This document shows positions 12,571-28,304 of a DNA stretch of 64,000 nucleotides, one piece after another (the first letter of the stretch is position 1; each line of letters begins with the position of its first letter). Both the position numbers and the translations under genes were made by a program. Source of the stretch: Mycoemilia scoparia (taxonomy: Eukaryota > Kickxellomycota > Kickxellomycetes > Kickxellales > Kickxellaceae). Below the pieces are notes generated by a model, which was not told where the DNA came from, did no database searches, and saw nothing but the letters and a program-made list of their open reading frames with translations. The stretch is from positions 1 to 64,000 of the forward strand of contig JANBPU010000018.1 in assembly GCA_027575805.1 (NCBI GenBank). The letters are read 5' to 3'.

Positions 12571-14525
12571 TTAATTTTCCTTTTCATCGCTTTGAAGAAT
12601 AATATTTGCTATTTCATTAAAGTTGCTATTCTTGCTGAGCTCGTTTACAAAGCTCAAGCCAAGAAGTTTAACGAGTTGCTTTCTTCTTTCAATGCTAAGT
12701 GGTCGGTCCGCAGGCGATTGCTCGGACTGAAGTTGGAACTGGGACTTTTTGTCAACAAGTTTAGATACTCCTATCTATAAATATAAAATATTTACACAGA
12801 CATATATGATTCATTTAGTAATTCTTGTGCTGATCTTGATAAAGTAATGCCATTTAGAGCGTTTCCTTACCAGCAAAGCTTTGCGGCACCTTCCTGCCTC
12901 TTCTACGAGCTGTGGATTAGACTTTTTTGAGAGTTCTGTTTCAAGAAGAGTCATGTATGCCTTTACGTTTGGAACCAAAAGGACACGGATAACATCGGAA
13001 CCAAGCTGATAAAGCCCAGTTATAGCACCATAATGTGTGGTTAATGGTTTTGACGGATCCAAAAATGCGCGAAGTAGTGTGCGTGTAATTCGGGCCTGCA
13101 AAGTGTGATATAGTCCACCAAACTCTGTGCAGATATACGCAATCATCGAGGCTGCCTTTTCGCGCAATGACCAGTGATCCTCACCAGGGCTTTCGCAAAG
13201 TTTTTTGCCAACCAAGCAAGTTAATAGTGCTGGCATGAGCTGGTGAAGCTACAATACAAAACAAATGGAATTGTTAAAGACACTCCTTGCTTAACCAATA
13301 TAGCCAGACAATAAAGATAAATCCTTACATATGGCTCAACAAATATATTTGGGTTTGATAAAATGGATTTGGCCACAGACATTGCTGTTTGTAAGGAATC
13401 CAGGTCGTGAAGATTATGTGTGACCTAAATGTATACAAATACCATATTTGTTAGTAGGCAGGTCAAATATTATCCACAATTCATCAGCAAATATGACAAT
13501 AAATACCTTGTCTGCAATATATTGTATAAAGTAAGGAACGAGCTGGTGAATTCCGGCATCAGCGCCAAGGCTCTCTAGTGCAGTAGATTTAACCACAGGG
13601 TCGTCGCTTCCCAGAGAAGTGGTAACGCAGTCGTAGTATAGCTGAAGCTCTTTTGAAAGCGCATGCTTAACCAAGGGGGTAACCTGAACCCCGACTGATG
13701 ATTTCTCACCATCAAGACCGACCTTCTTTTTCTTCTCTGAAGGCGTCTCTCCTAATTCAGACCCACCATACAATGATATTAAAAACTCTGGTTTTCTTGC
13801 AAGTAGCAATCCATAAAACAGAGAAATTATACTAACCTTCAGTGGGATCGATTGGGTTTTGCTTGATCTTGGGCTGTACTCCCTCAATAGCCAACCAATG
13901 AGCAGTGTACGTTGTTTCTAGTGGAACATCAGGAAGAGGTTGGTTGATAATGTCATCAAGCTCTACCTCCTCCTCATCAACATAGTAAAGATCCTCATAT
14001 CCAGAAGTTGCTTTATGATATTTTATCTCGCCCTCCATTCCGAACCCATATAAAGGCTACAAGCATATTATGTTTGCAAACCACATTAAAATGATGTAGA
14101 GACACTATAGGCATTTTCTGAAACAAGAAATGCTCATACCTCAAAATTTTTAACCTTCAGGGCATAATTTATATCCTCCACGTGTAACTTTGTGCGTTTA
14201 GAATGTCGCATGAACTTTAGGGCCTCCTAGAATGAAAACATATGCAGAAAGTGAGTTCATGACTTCTTTTTAGTATATTTTATCAACAAAAATAAAAACC
14301 ATGTACCTCTATAATCTGGTGTATACGGTACTCAACGTCATTTGAAAGTGCATTTGTAACATCATCGTTAAGTTTAGCAATACCAATAGACTCAGAGATA
14401 TTCTATTCAAAAGAAGCCAAGTTATATAATCTTAGTAATCAATATTTGACTATCATATTAACTTTTGGTGGTAGTATAAGTTATTAAATTTTATTTACCT
14501 TGACTGTCTGCTTTGGAAATAACAT
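12571..14525 (-). CDS. TAF6: TFIID/SAGA subunit TAF6
   Basis: Exons are 14525..14499, 14402..14307, 14226..14140, 14056..13837, 13736..13507, 13424..13329, 13248..12871 and 12774..12571, giving 445 residues. The N-terminal histone fold is clear: MLFPKQTVKNISESIGI, then NDVEYRIHQIIEEALKFM, then RHSKRTKLHVEDINYALK, followed by the family mark EPLYGFG. A linker and the C-terminal HEAT-repeat domain follow (HNLHDLDSLQTAMSVAKSIL, HQLMPALLTCLVGKKL). TAF6 pairs with TAF9 in TFIID and SAGA. The last exon (12774..12571) was recovered because the good donor after CRKALL continues in frame to GVSKLVDKKSQ; reading through gives an early stop at 12811. The first exon is only 27 nt. It is convergent with mL44, with 135 bp between stops. 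Confidence 0.94.
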
Positions 14526-14855
14526 GCTAAATGCTTTAGGAATTTCCTTTTATAGAAGATATATCCAAATTAGAAAATAATTGTCATTTACTTTTTTAAA
14601 AATACTCTCATTAAATTACTTTATATATTTATATATGTATTACAAATACTTGATTATGGGAATTGGAAAATAATTTTAATTAAATCTTATAATTTTATTA
14701 AGGTTTTAATAAACAAAAAAGTTATTGGTTAGCATTGACTATGAATTCAAAAGTAAACAAATGGCATTAAACAACAAAATAATACTTTGGGTGGGATGAG
14801 ACGATCTCTAACCTTTATCTATATAAACCAAGTGACCTAAATATCAATACTTATA
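14526..14855. other. Divergent promoter region between TAF6 and MCM5
   Basis: These 330 bp separate two ATGs on opposite strands. The region is very AT-rich (long A/T tracts near 14580-14760). I looked for an MCB-type ACGCGT site, as expected for MCM genes in budding yeast, and see none. Confidence 0.5.
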
Positions 14856-18332
<3,477 letters not shown>

Positions 18333-19665
18333 CAACATCTTGCTTTACTTTACTTTTATTTATATATATATATATATTCATTCCTCTTTGTTGACACCAA
18401 GCTTACATTTTAAAGGCATCCTAAATTGGATGTGCTAGTATTTCAATAAACAGTGTTGGTAATAATCTATGCCATAATGTAATGACAATATAAAAAGCAA
18501 AAAGCCCCAAGCTTCAACTACCATCATCGAAAGCTCTTGGACTGATCACAATACAAATCCCGAAGAGGAAGTGGATGTGTGGCGCGGACAATCACCTTAA
18601 ACAATTTTCGTACACAAACCACAGACAAGACCTTCTCTAGCAAACAATTAAGCATTTGTGAGCTCAAGTCCCAAAAGAATAAATTTTCTAAACTCTCCCA
18701 CTATACTGTCATTACTGAGAGAACGACCCCCATTTATTGTCTAAGGTCTTTGGAAATTGCATGTGGTGTATTATTGCCAAAAATAGCCTGATCTTTGGTT
18801 GCTCGAATGGTGGGAATGGGTGCATTGAGAATTTTAATCAGCCCATACGTTGACTTGATAAAGAATCTTACAGGGAAACTGTCACCTTCACAGCCCTGAA
18901 AAGCGCACCATCAGAATAACTAAACTTGCCCTAGTACAATGCAGATAAGCTAAAATTTTGGTTAATGGTGATGGATAAGCATCATATACCTCAATATTTT
19001 ATTGTATATCGGTGGTAAGGGAATGTATTTCCTATACTACTTGTGCATTGTGCATCACCTAATGTTTGCTTGGTCACCATTAACTGCTTCTGTGAAAGCG
19101 AGAATAAGTCTCCTGGCTGTGAAGGGTTACAGGATGTTTTACATAACTGTGGTGATGACAAAACAAGCCCATCCTTGTTTCCAATTCTCACCATTGCCAA
19201 TAGAATTGGAAATACAGATGATTTGTTGTAGGAAACCAATTCTACACACAGCCAGCCTATTGGAATGCTCTATAGCTTTAGCAGAAGTCTGTGCAAAGTC
19301 ACCTCGCAATCTGAACTCTTATTTGTGCCCTCAAAGGCTTCGTTGGAGGTCGAGGGCCGCCTGGCTAAGAGGAACCAATCAGGCTCTTCCGGTTTATGTT
19401 TTGAATATTTAAATGCAGATTTGGCTATGTGTGCTTCAAAAGTACAATATCGTTCTTGTTCAGTCCATTCTGCCTCCTACCCCGCTTCTTTTTGGTCACC
19501 AACACACACTCTTATTTGTAAAGACACCTCTTTCCATTTGCTGGCTTAGGCATTTGCACCTTCCCATCTCTTCTATTTACTACTCTGCACATTCTCGTCT
19601 CATTACATATACCTCACCAAATACATAGCCACAGCTACCACTCAATACCAGAAGCTATACTCCGA
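18333..19665. other. Long intergenic region, no gene recognised
   Basis: These 1333 bp lie between the MCM5 stop and the B56 start. AATAAA near 18443 may serve the MCM5 transcript. Several open frames of 60-136 codons exist on both strands between 18580 and 19640, but none shows a family motif, usable splice signals or consistent codon use. The stretch 19040-19420 is more GC-balanced and could be an old transposon relic; I cannot identify it. Confidence 0.5.
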
Positions 19666-22600
19666 ATGCAGAGGCAAAATAGTTCGGCCAATGTATGTAT
19701 ATATATATATATATTAAGCACCATTCCAGAGTCGCCTATATACATGCTAAATTTATAAATATGGCAGCTTAGGAGAGCTAACAATTTGTGCTCCTTTCAA
19801 AAACATAGAGCCGCAATTCTTCCAATCACAGCCTTGCCCATTCAAGAAGCAGCCTCAGCCGTCATTCTGGCCTACAGGTAGATGAGGTTGGGTCCATACG
19901 CGGGATTCGCCCGGCACGGTCTTCACAGGTCCTCACTTCCAAAAAGCACGAATTCACTCTATTGCCAAATATCAATGGTATGTAATCCCAAGGAGTTTGT
20001 GATTGTATCAGGCTACTTTGAGCTCCTCCCATCATCACATGCCTTTATAGGATATGATGCATACTCGGCTGTGTCCGAGTATGCTCACATTTGCTGTATA
20101 GGCGCTAACATTGCAACTATTGCCCTTTGCCATTTAGACCCATCAATGTCTCACGAACGACGGAACGAGCTCTTTATAAAGAAACTCCAGCAGTGCTGCA
20201 TTATATTCGACTTTGATGACATCGAAGGCGAGTTAGAGGGGAAGGAGGCAAAGTCAAAAACTCTAGAGGAGATAATACAGTACATCACCACCGTTAAGAA
20301 TGTCCTGACTGAGGACGTCTATCCTTATATATTCAACATGGTGAGGAAGCATAATAGATACATATATGCGCCCATATCGACCCTTCATCTGCTGGAATTG
20401 GTAGTCTAAATCCATTCATAAACTGCATAGATTTCAAGCAACTTGTTCAGAACAATCCCCCCACAGGTCATCAACTATGTCGATAACTTTGACCCCGAGG
20501 AAGATGAGCCGGAGCTTGAACCTTCCTGGCCCCATCTTCAGCTTGTGTACGGGTTTTTCCTGCGCTTTATCGAGTCCTCGGAGTTTAATGTGAACCTGGC
20601 ACGTCATTTTATTGACCAGCGTTTCATTTTGGATGTGAGTATTTGCATTACACCCATTCGAAGCCTCATTTTATCTCTATAGTGTTTACTAAAATGAGAT
20701 TTGCACATTCCACAGCTTCTTGCGTTATTTGACAGCGAGGATCCAAGGGAGCGAGAGTATTTAAAGACGATGCTTCACCGGATATATGGAAAAGTCCTGA
20801 CACTTCGCGCATTCATTAGAAAGTCGATCAACTACATATTTTTGCAATTCATATATGAGAGCGAAAGACATAACGGAATAGCTGAGCTACTCGAGATCCT
20901 TGGAAGGTAATAATAAGCATTTTCATTAGTGTTTTATGAACGTGTAAATCGCTCGTTGCCACATTTTTGTGATTGCTGACTTTATGTCACTATTGCTGGT
21001 GTCATAGTATTATCAACGGATTTACGCTACCCTTAAAGGATGAACATAAGAGTTTCCTGAATCGAGTACTTTTACCTATGCATAAGGCCAAGCCAATGGC
21101 AATGTACCACCCCCAGCTGGCCTATTGTACTGTACAGTTTATTGATAAGGATTCCACTTTGGCCCCGAAGGTAAGAGACTATCGACAATATTTGACTACT
21201 AATTTGCTACGTGAACATGGCAAAGTCTCCTCTAAACATGTACCAGAATAATCTCTCCAATACCAGCCTAAAATTTATAGCTTATGGGCCAAATTTGCTG
21301 GAGGCGCAAGGTGCCATTTGATTCACTTTTAATAGGGAGCCCTCATATATTCTTTCACAGCCTTTCAACTCTTACTAAATTTACAATTGTTGATTTAGAT
21401 TATCGCTACTCTTCTGAGATATTGGCCCAAGGTTAATAGCCCAAAAGAAATCATGTACCTCAACGAGTTAGAGGAAATCCTGATGGTCACAAAGCCTGAA
21501 GAATTCTTCAAGGTTCTTGAGCCTGTGTTCAAGAAACTTACAGAGTGCATTATGAGCCTACATTTCCAGGTAACAACAATAGTGATGTTATATATAAAGT
21601 CAATGTACTATGGTACGTTATGCAATAGCTCTGCAATATATTTATACAATTGCATATACCATATTCATTTTATAGATTTCTGAACGAGCACTTGCATTTT
21701 GGAAAAACTCTTCGATAGTCAACTTTGTACAAAATAACCTCGATTCTGTGCTTCCCATCGTTTTGGCGGGCATTTACGGCAATATTGCACCACACTGGAA
21801 TAGGTAGGTTATATAATTCACTCTTGAAAAAATAATAATGTACATAAGGCTGTGGTCAAATGATTATTGCCGGGGAATTATCTAAATCTCAATATATACA
21901 TCTTTTAAAATAGAAACATAAACCATCAGATATACGCAACGATCAAGCTCTTTATAGAATCAGACCCTGCTCTGTTTGATGAATGTCTTGGAGAGTACAG
22001 AAAAAAGCGTGCCTACGAAGTCAATAGACGCAAAAAGAGCATCCATATGTGGGAGCATGTTGTCAAAGAAGCCAACAAGAATAAGGAGACAAACAACGTT
22101 CCAACAAATGGCCACAGCATACCCAGCTGCTCACCCATGCCAGACCCTTTATGTAAGACCATTTTGCATTTATACCAACATGTGCTCATTCCTATTTGCG
22201 ATATAGTAGCTAAAAAGATGTTTTTAACTTGATTTGTATACATAGATTCTATGGGACCAGGCTCTGCTTCTGATACTGAATTAAATGAACAAACCATCAA
22301 AAAGATGACAGAGGAGCTGGATATGTTGATAGAGCACATCCGCAACGAAAAGCCAGAAGATGCAATGACATCATACTCGATTGGCGGGATGGACGATTCA
22401 GAGTACAGTATGGATGCTTCCAATATAGAGTCAATGGAGCAAGCCTTTGGTCACAACCAATACATATACGATTTTTCGCACCCCATTGCCACACATATGA
22501 ATCAACAAATAGATCAACAATGGGCAGCAAGGATGTCGTATTCTGATATGTCAGATTCTAGGTCTTTGAATGACAATGCCTCTCACATTAGCCAGAGCTC

Positions 22601-22730
22601 AGACCTCAACACTGACCACCACATCCCGACTTCAAATGAGGCCTACTCTACACTTTCTACAGAGACGAACGATTCACCCCCCTCAAACATCCGCTCACAA
22701 CAATCCAGCACAACCCAGACCCAGACTTGA
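19666..22730 (+). CDS. Protein phosphatase 2A B56 (B') regulatory subunit
   Basis: Exons: 19666..19692, 19809..19977, 20138..20340, 20431..20634, 20716..20906, 21008..21170, 21399..21569, 21676..21803, 21914..22152, 22246..22730; 659 residues. B56 subunits bind the PP2A scaffold/catalytic dimer and recruit LxxIxE-type substrates. Hallmarks are seen in order: [94 protein letters not shown] and [13 protein letters not shown] [10 protein letters not shown]. The C-terminal exon is Ser/Thr/Gln-rich and unlike other B56 tails. The first exon is 27 nt (MQRQNSSAN). Introns are up to about 228 nt, longer than elsewhere in the window. Confidence 0.96.
21256..21345 (+). repeat. Dispersed repeat family C, diverged copy in B56 intron
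   Basis: TACCAGCCTAAAAT, then TATGGGCCAAATTTGC, then CACTTTTAATAGGGAG aligns with family C copies at 23.2, 36.8 and 55.3 kb. It lies in the 21171..21398 intron and accounts for that intron's unusual length. Confidence 0.5.
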
Positions 22731-23784
22731 AACCAGGTTTTGTATTGTTTATCCTAGCTGCCTTTTGTTAAGCACCCTTGTTGCAGTCGTTCTTTAACCC
22801 ATCTCGCTTCATCAAACCGCATAAAATGCTTCTACACACTCGCATGGCGTCTGGATACCCTTTGTTTAACCTACTTCACATACTCACCACCAACACCATA
22901 TTTCCACTATAATGTTATTATAATTGATTTTTATTTGCTTCTCTTAAACTTTATTACTTCTACAACTATACACTCTCAACATCCTTTCTTACCAAGCTCT
23001 TTATTATATCATCACAAAAATTGTTCAGTGTTATCTCTGTTTCACTCTGTCGCTTTTGTAGTACGCAACTTTAGTTTCTCATCTCTCCATCCCACTCGAA
23101 TACCACCTTTTACCAGTCCTCTACCATACATTGCCTTATATTTTGCAGAGTCTCCTAATAAAAGTGTACCAAAATGATATCACCAACTCCAGCCTAATAA
23201 AATACATGGTCTATAAGCCAAATTTGCAGCAATGTTTGAGAGTACAGGATTGTTCCTTTTAATGGAGAACCTGCCATCCATTCATCATCACCAATATTTT
23301 CATTTACCATCATCTCATTCTAGTAAATGTGGCTGGCAACTTTATGCCTTTTCGATCTTTGAGTATTTGGGGCCGTCGCTAAAGCACAGCACGTACATTT
23401 TATTTAAAAATTTCATGTGGACACACCATGCTTGACATCAACTGAAAAGCTGACTCTGATGACATTGCAAAATAGTCATACAGCCAACACTTTCCTCATT
23501 TGATTGTTAGAACATGCATGGGCCAAGGAACAAATAGTGAAAAACGCAAAAATATGTGGTGAGTGGACAAATTTGAGAATGATATAATAGTAGTGAGAAA
23601 AACAGAAGAAGAGCTGGTTGTTTAAGAAGAGCTAGTAGTAAGTAAAAGAAAAACAATCAGAATAAATCATACCCAATATATTATAGAAGATGACCTATTG
23701 AAATAAGTGGAGATGATCCATCTATCAACAAAAATCAGGAATAGTGATATTGGCTGATCTTCTTGAATAAGGATGAGTTATTAA
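22731..23784. other. Convergent intergenic region between B56 and VMA1
   Basis: These 1054 bp hold the 3' ends of both genes. They are pyrimidine-rich from 22750 to 23180 and purine-rich from 23490 to 23700 (the VMA1 3' side). It contains one family C repeat (23184..23272). I see no credible coding frame. Confidence 0.5.
23184..23272 (+). repeat. Dispersed repeat family C copy
   Basis: ACTCCAGCCTAATAAAATAC, then AAGCCAAATTTGCAG, ending in the hairpin GTTCCTTTTAATGGAGAAC (GTTC/GAAC arms). The same order is seen at 36.8 kb and, inverted, at 55.3 kb. Confidence 0.55.
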
Positions 23785-26700
23785 TTAGTCAGTGAGGGTT
23801 CTGAATCTCTCTTCAATCTGTCTTTGAAGGTCAGCATAGCGAGCACAGACAGCCTCTTGTCCATCAGCTGGGTCTTCGAACTTCATCGAGCTTAAACCGT
23901 GGATAAGGTCCTCAGTATTGCTGCGGATCTTGGTCCAGGTGAGCTGACCGGATGTTGACTCAACAGCCTTGGTGGCATGTGTGTAGTAGCCGATCATGTT
24001 GCGCAACAACCATACTGTCTTGTAGAATGGGCAGTAACGGTCATACTTGGAGTAACCGTTTTGCTGCAAGAAGTCGTCCTTGATGATCCTGGCAATATCG
24101 AGTGTGATCTTGTCAGATTCACTCAGGGCTGATTTACCAACAAGCTGAACGATCTCGGACAAATCCTCTTCCATCTGAAGGATCTCCTTGCATCGGGTAC
24201 GAAGCTCAACAAACTCTGGCTCAACCTTTTGGTAGTAGGGCTCGAGGATGTTCATGTACTTGGAATAACTGAGAGACCAGTTGACCGAAGGGAAGTGCTT
24301 TCTCTGAGCAAGTTTCTTATCCAAACCCCAGAAGACCTGAACAATGCTTAGAGTAGATGCTGTGACGGGGTCAGAGAAATCACCACCAGGAGGAGATACA
24401 GCACCGACAACAGATACAGATCCATGACGCTCGGGAGCACCAAGACAATGAACCTTGCCTGCACGCTCATAGAATGAGGCAAGACGAGCACTGAGGTAAG
24501 CTGGGTAGCCGGAGTCAGCAGGCATTTCAGCGAGACGACCCGAAATCTCACGAAGAGCTTCGGCCCAACGAGAGGTAGAGTCTGCCATCATAGCAACATT
24601 GCGACCCTGGTCACGGAAGTACTCAGATACGGTAATACCAGTGTAAATAGATGCTTCACGAGCAGCTACAGGCATATTTGAGGTATTGGCAATAAGTGTG
24701 GTACGCTGCATAATTGGCTCCTGGCGTCCCTCGAATTCGGTGGTGAGCTCTGGGAAGTCCATAAGTACTTCAGCCATCTCATTACCACGCTCACCGCAGT
24801 TGTGGGCAATGGCAAGGTTGGAGAGCAAGAACTGGTGGTCAGATTCGTTTGGAAGAGTAACACCATAGTAGTCGTTGGCGGGAAGTTCTTTAAGGTCAAA
24901 GTAGAATGCCTGAGGTTCACGTGAGATACTAGATGGAGAAACCTGAGAAGCAACACCATCAGCACGCTTGCTAAGGACAGACTCAAGCGGAGCGCCCATA
25001 GCCATGGTGATCTTGTAGCTCTTTTGAGCAACAGACTGATCAATGGAAAGACGTGTAGAAATACCAAGAGATCTGGCAAGCTCTACTGATCCTTCTCCAG
25101 CAGCAGAAGAACGTGTTTCCATGGAAACAGCTGCATTGTTGTTCTGAACCATTGCGCTGCTTGAGTCGAGAATACCAGCAAGGAAGCTTTCACGAACCTC
25201 AAATGATTCGGAGCGGAGCACTGTAGGAACAGAAACCTTGTCATTATCACAGCAGAACTTGGATGCCATGTCCGAAAGAAGGTTGCTAGATTTGTCCTGG
25301 AAGGAAATGGTAGTGGTCTTATCGTTGCCGTTAGAACTTTCAACAGTGCACTCCATACCAAGATTGCTGCTGTGTTCACCAATACGTTTAACAACAGACT
25401 GGTTTCTGGCTTCAATAAAGAATTCTGAAGAGTTGCTGGAAGCATTACCAACCCAGATACCAAGCAAGTAAGCTGCGCTAGAGGCAGTGGATTCATCAAA
25501 GCCTGCGTTCTTCATATAAGTCTTGAAGGCATTGTTTTCAAGAAGAACTGGGGCATGCTGCTGGTAGGTGGCATCGCGAACTTCTTGGGCCATGTGCTTG
25601 ACATCGCGGGCTTCAATGACCCAGCTGATGGGAGCCTTGCTGATGCTGCTGGCAAACTCTTGGGCAAATTCTCTGTTCTTATACGACTGGGTGGCAGGAA
25701 TTACCATCTTGAAGAATCTACCGCTGACTTCGTCGCAAACGTCGCCAAGCTTGTAGTATGAAACAGTGGTTAGGTCAGCATCATTATTGTGCTCAATGTT
25801 TATGCGTTGGATTGTTTGAACAACAAGCTTGTGTGTAGCGTTACAGACGAAGGAGGTAATATCGGAATCGGCTTCTGAGATCTCATACATAGTCTCATTG
25901 CCTCTGGGCAAAGCAATGACTTCACGGGGAAGACCATCACGACCGATCACCTTGTCACCAATAATAACATCCTCAATGTTCTTGTCAGCGCCATCGGCCA
26001 TCATGACCTTGGTGCCCTTGGCAAAGCAACCAACATACACAATAAGATCAGAGTTGGAGTATTTTGACAGAGCCTGTGAAATGACAGTCTTTCCACAACC
26101 GAAAGCACCGGGAATGGCAGTGGTGCCGCCCTGGACACAAGGGAAAAGGGCGTCGAGAACGCGCTGGCCGGTGAGAAGAGGGTAGTCAGCAGTCAATTTT
26201 TCTGTGACAGGTCTGGGCATCCTAACTGGCCAAACGTGCATCATAGTGTGCTGCGACTTCTTACCCTCAAACTCTGTTTCTAGGACCACATCTTTGAGAG
26301 TGTAGTTGCCTTCTGGAGCAATATAAGTGATTGTACCGCGCTCATTAGGGGGGAGCATGATTTGGTGCTCGACAAGGTTATTTTCCTTGATCGAACCAAA
26401 GAAATCGCCACCAGATATATGGTCTCCAGTCTAGAGTGATAAGAGTGAAAGTCGGGTTAATATTGTTCGTTATATATGTAAATGGCATAGAGTAATTGCA
26501 TGTCATGATATATAAATACCAACCTTGACTTTTGGCACAAATCCCCACTGGATGTTTTTATCCAGAGCTGGTGTATCGATACCACGAGGAATATAGATAC
26601 TTTCTGAGACCTCCTGAATGGCCTTCAAAGGACGCTGAATACCATCAAAGATGTTGGAGCAAAGGCCTGGTCCAAGCTCTACGGAAAGGGGCTTTCCGGA

Positions 26701-27274
26701 TCGTAGTACGGGATCACCGACCTTAAGGCCAGCTACATCATGTTAAACAATAAACAAATTTAGAAAACTGCCAACAGCTATCAGAAATTTGATTGTATAC
26801 GTTGGGGAAAATGGAAACTTACAGGTTTCTTCGTATACTTGGAGGGTAGCCTTATCACCATCAATACGAATAACTTCGCCTACAAGGCTCTCATGACCGA
26901 CACGGACAAGTTCGTACATAGCGGAACCAACCATATTCTCTGCTATGACGACTGTTTTACAAAAAAACAAGACAAGCCAGTACAGGCGGTTACAATCTTT
27001 AAAGCAATTTACAATGTATAATTATGGCAAGATGAGCTGCTATATCTTACCAGGTCCAGAAACTGAATAGATAGAGCCATAGAAGTCTTCGGGGACATCG
27101 TCCCTAATACCAGCCAAGTCTTTCTTTGCGTTTTCGATTGCACCAGCCTTTATGAATTTGAAGCAAGGGAAATAAGAAATTAGGTCAATGCGAATTGAAA
27201 ATGCGGTGCATTGCTCACCTGAATTGTTTATATGGAAGTGTAATTTGCAATTTTAAGAAATCTGCTCTTACCAT
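23785..27274 (-). CDS. VMA1: V-type H+-ATPase catalytic subunit A, intein-containing precursor
   Basis: Exons are 27274..27272 (ATG only), 27147..27051, 26942..26823, 26732..26524 and 26430..23785: a 1024-residue precursor, 614 residues once the 410-residue intein is removed, matching the usual size of about 617. Subunit A forms the ATP-hydrolysing sites of the V1 sector on vacuole/endomembranes. The leader [48 protein letters not shown], the P-loop GAFGCGKTV and, after the intein, [12 protein letters not shown] and [11 protein letters not shown] are all present. The start codon stands alone in the first exon, because MAGAIEN is the conserved start in the family and no other in-frame ATG precedes AGAIEN. 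No endopeptidase or frameshift interrupts either extein. Confidence is very high for the gene and good for the ATG-only exon. Confidence 0.96.
24799..26028 (-). mobile_element. VMA1 intein (VMA-a site, VDE-like), splicing-competent by sequence, endonuclease motifs degraded
   Basis: In-frame insertion of 410 residues (precursor 278-687) between YVG and CGERGNEM, the same site as Saccharomyces VDE (454 residues). Splicing blocks are intact: Cys1 in [13 protein letters not shown], block [10 protein letters not shown] with the TxxH histidine, block [17 protein letters not shown] and block G AIAHN followed by Cys+1. The two LAGLIDADG helices remain recognisable but changed: LLGIWVGNA (25441-25467) has Asn where VDE has the catalytic Asp of LLGLWIGDG, and LAGILDSSS (25156-25182) has Ser where LAGLIDSDG has Asp. 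The DNA-cutting centre should therefore be dead while protein splicing persists. The region between the helices is unusually Ser/Asn-rich. Base composition and codon use look like the exteins, so no recent-transfer signal is visible. Confidence 0.93.
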
Positions 27275-27480
27275 ATTATACAAAAAACAGGAGTATAGAA
27301 AATGATTAAGATGTAGAAGTGGGCGTGATGTTTTACAGTTCACCAGGCTGGCTTGTCAAAGCTTTAAGGCAACATGTTTCTGGGTGACGTTTGTGGGTGC
27401 TTGTTTGTAGCAGCAGCAGCAGCACATAGCAAAGAAATCGCCACATTGCACTTCTCCAACCTGACAAAGTAGGCCATACA

Positions 27481-27672
27481 TCATTGGCTGAGAGCGAACC
27501 CTTTTAATAAGGCATAAACAAACTGGGAGCCTTTATCACTGTAAAATAATAAAGTGGGACATTCCAAGTTCAAGCTTTGTACAAGGGACAAAAACAAAGC
27601 CCCACTGGCTGACTTTTGGATAGGGATGAAGCCTTCTGAGGAAAAGTGGCCACTTGGAAGCAGAATGTACAC
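27481..27672 (-). pseudogene. Possible retroelement integrase-core relic
   Basis: A 63-codon frame reads GFIPIQKSASGALFL and then PTLLFYSDKGSQFVYALLKGF. This is reminiscent of the Ty3-type integrase core around its central catalytic Asp (the pattern IVSDRGxQF preceded by HFIPxxKT). No flanking integrase sequence, LTR or reverse transcriptase is seen, so at most it is a short fossil. Chance resemblance is quite possible. Confidence 0.25.
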
Positions 27673-27933
27673 AGATAGATAATTCTATTGGCTGCCTTCA
27701 TAGTGTTGACACTTATTTGTGGAGGAAGATTACCATGGATGAGTTAGAAACTAAACACATCAAAAAAATAAACATTGAAGCAAATTATGTCAATAAATTG
27801 TCTAAAATTTTCGTTATAGACTATATTTAAAAACCGTCTATGCGTATTATTATTATTGATTAAAAATGTAAAATGAAATAATAGCGTGTTTATTATACAA
27901 GAAAGGCATATAATGATTATAACTAAATAATAT

Positions 27934-28047
27934 GGGTAGTTATTTTTGAAGAGCGACCATTTACTGATAGACTGTGATCACTCATTTGGCTGGGATTGCC
28001 CCTATTATCTTTGGCCATCAAAAGATACCCTTCAAAAACCACGATCC
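27934..28047 (+). repeat. MITE-like element, copy 3
   Basis: Begins GGGTAGTTATTTTTGAAGAG and ends TACCCTTCAAAAACCACGATCC; the interior has CTCATTTGGCTGGGATTGCC and TTGGCCATCAAAAG. Flanks are TAT/ATA. It lies downstream of EAF6. Confidence 0.8.
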
Positions 28048-28077
28048 ATATGGTGAAAATTCACAAGTGGTAAAAAA

Positions 28078-28250
28078 TATCGTATATAAAAATGGGTCAT
28101 CGTACTTGGCCTAACCACCAGCAATTTCATATGCAGCTCCTGGGGACCCATTTTGTCTAAGATAGTGCGAAACTTGACCATACTATAAATTATATAGAGT
28201 CTTGTGAAGGATTTTTGGATTCGAGTGCCTATATAAAAGGATATACAAAA
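28078..28250 (+). repeat. Dispersed repeat family B, copy 1
   Basis: ATGGGTCATC...ACCACCAGCAATTTCATATGCAGC...GGGACCCATTTTGTC...ACTTGACCATA aligns over about 110-150 bp with 39976-40125 at roughly two-thirds identity by eye. It has no coding capacity. Confidence 0.5.
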
Positions 28251-28304
28251 CCCAATTTGTAAATAAGAAAACAGCATGTTTGCTATATAGTACTACTAGA
28301 ACAA

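Larger units (their letters stand above)
27275..28304. other. Intergenic region rich in repeat relics
   Basis: These 1030 bp between the VMA1 start and the EAF6 stop carry a CAG/GCA run (27410-27425), a possible integrase relic (27481-27672), a MITE-like copy (27934-28047) and a family B repeat (28078-28250). AT-rich stretches separate them. No gene is supported. Confidence 0.55.

Noticed and set aside
12811..12870. TAF6 ending at a TGA at 12811
   Set aside because: A strong donor at 12870 leads in frame to a well-coded final exon ending at 12571, and the read-through tail is not conserved-looking.
19882..20137. Upstream extension of the B56 exon through 19882-20137 in frame
   Set aside because: It translates to non-conserved sequence; splicing 19977 to 20138 gives [14 protein letters not shown], the expected B56 sequence.
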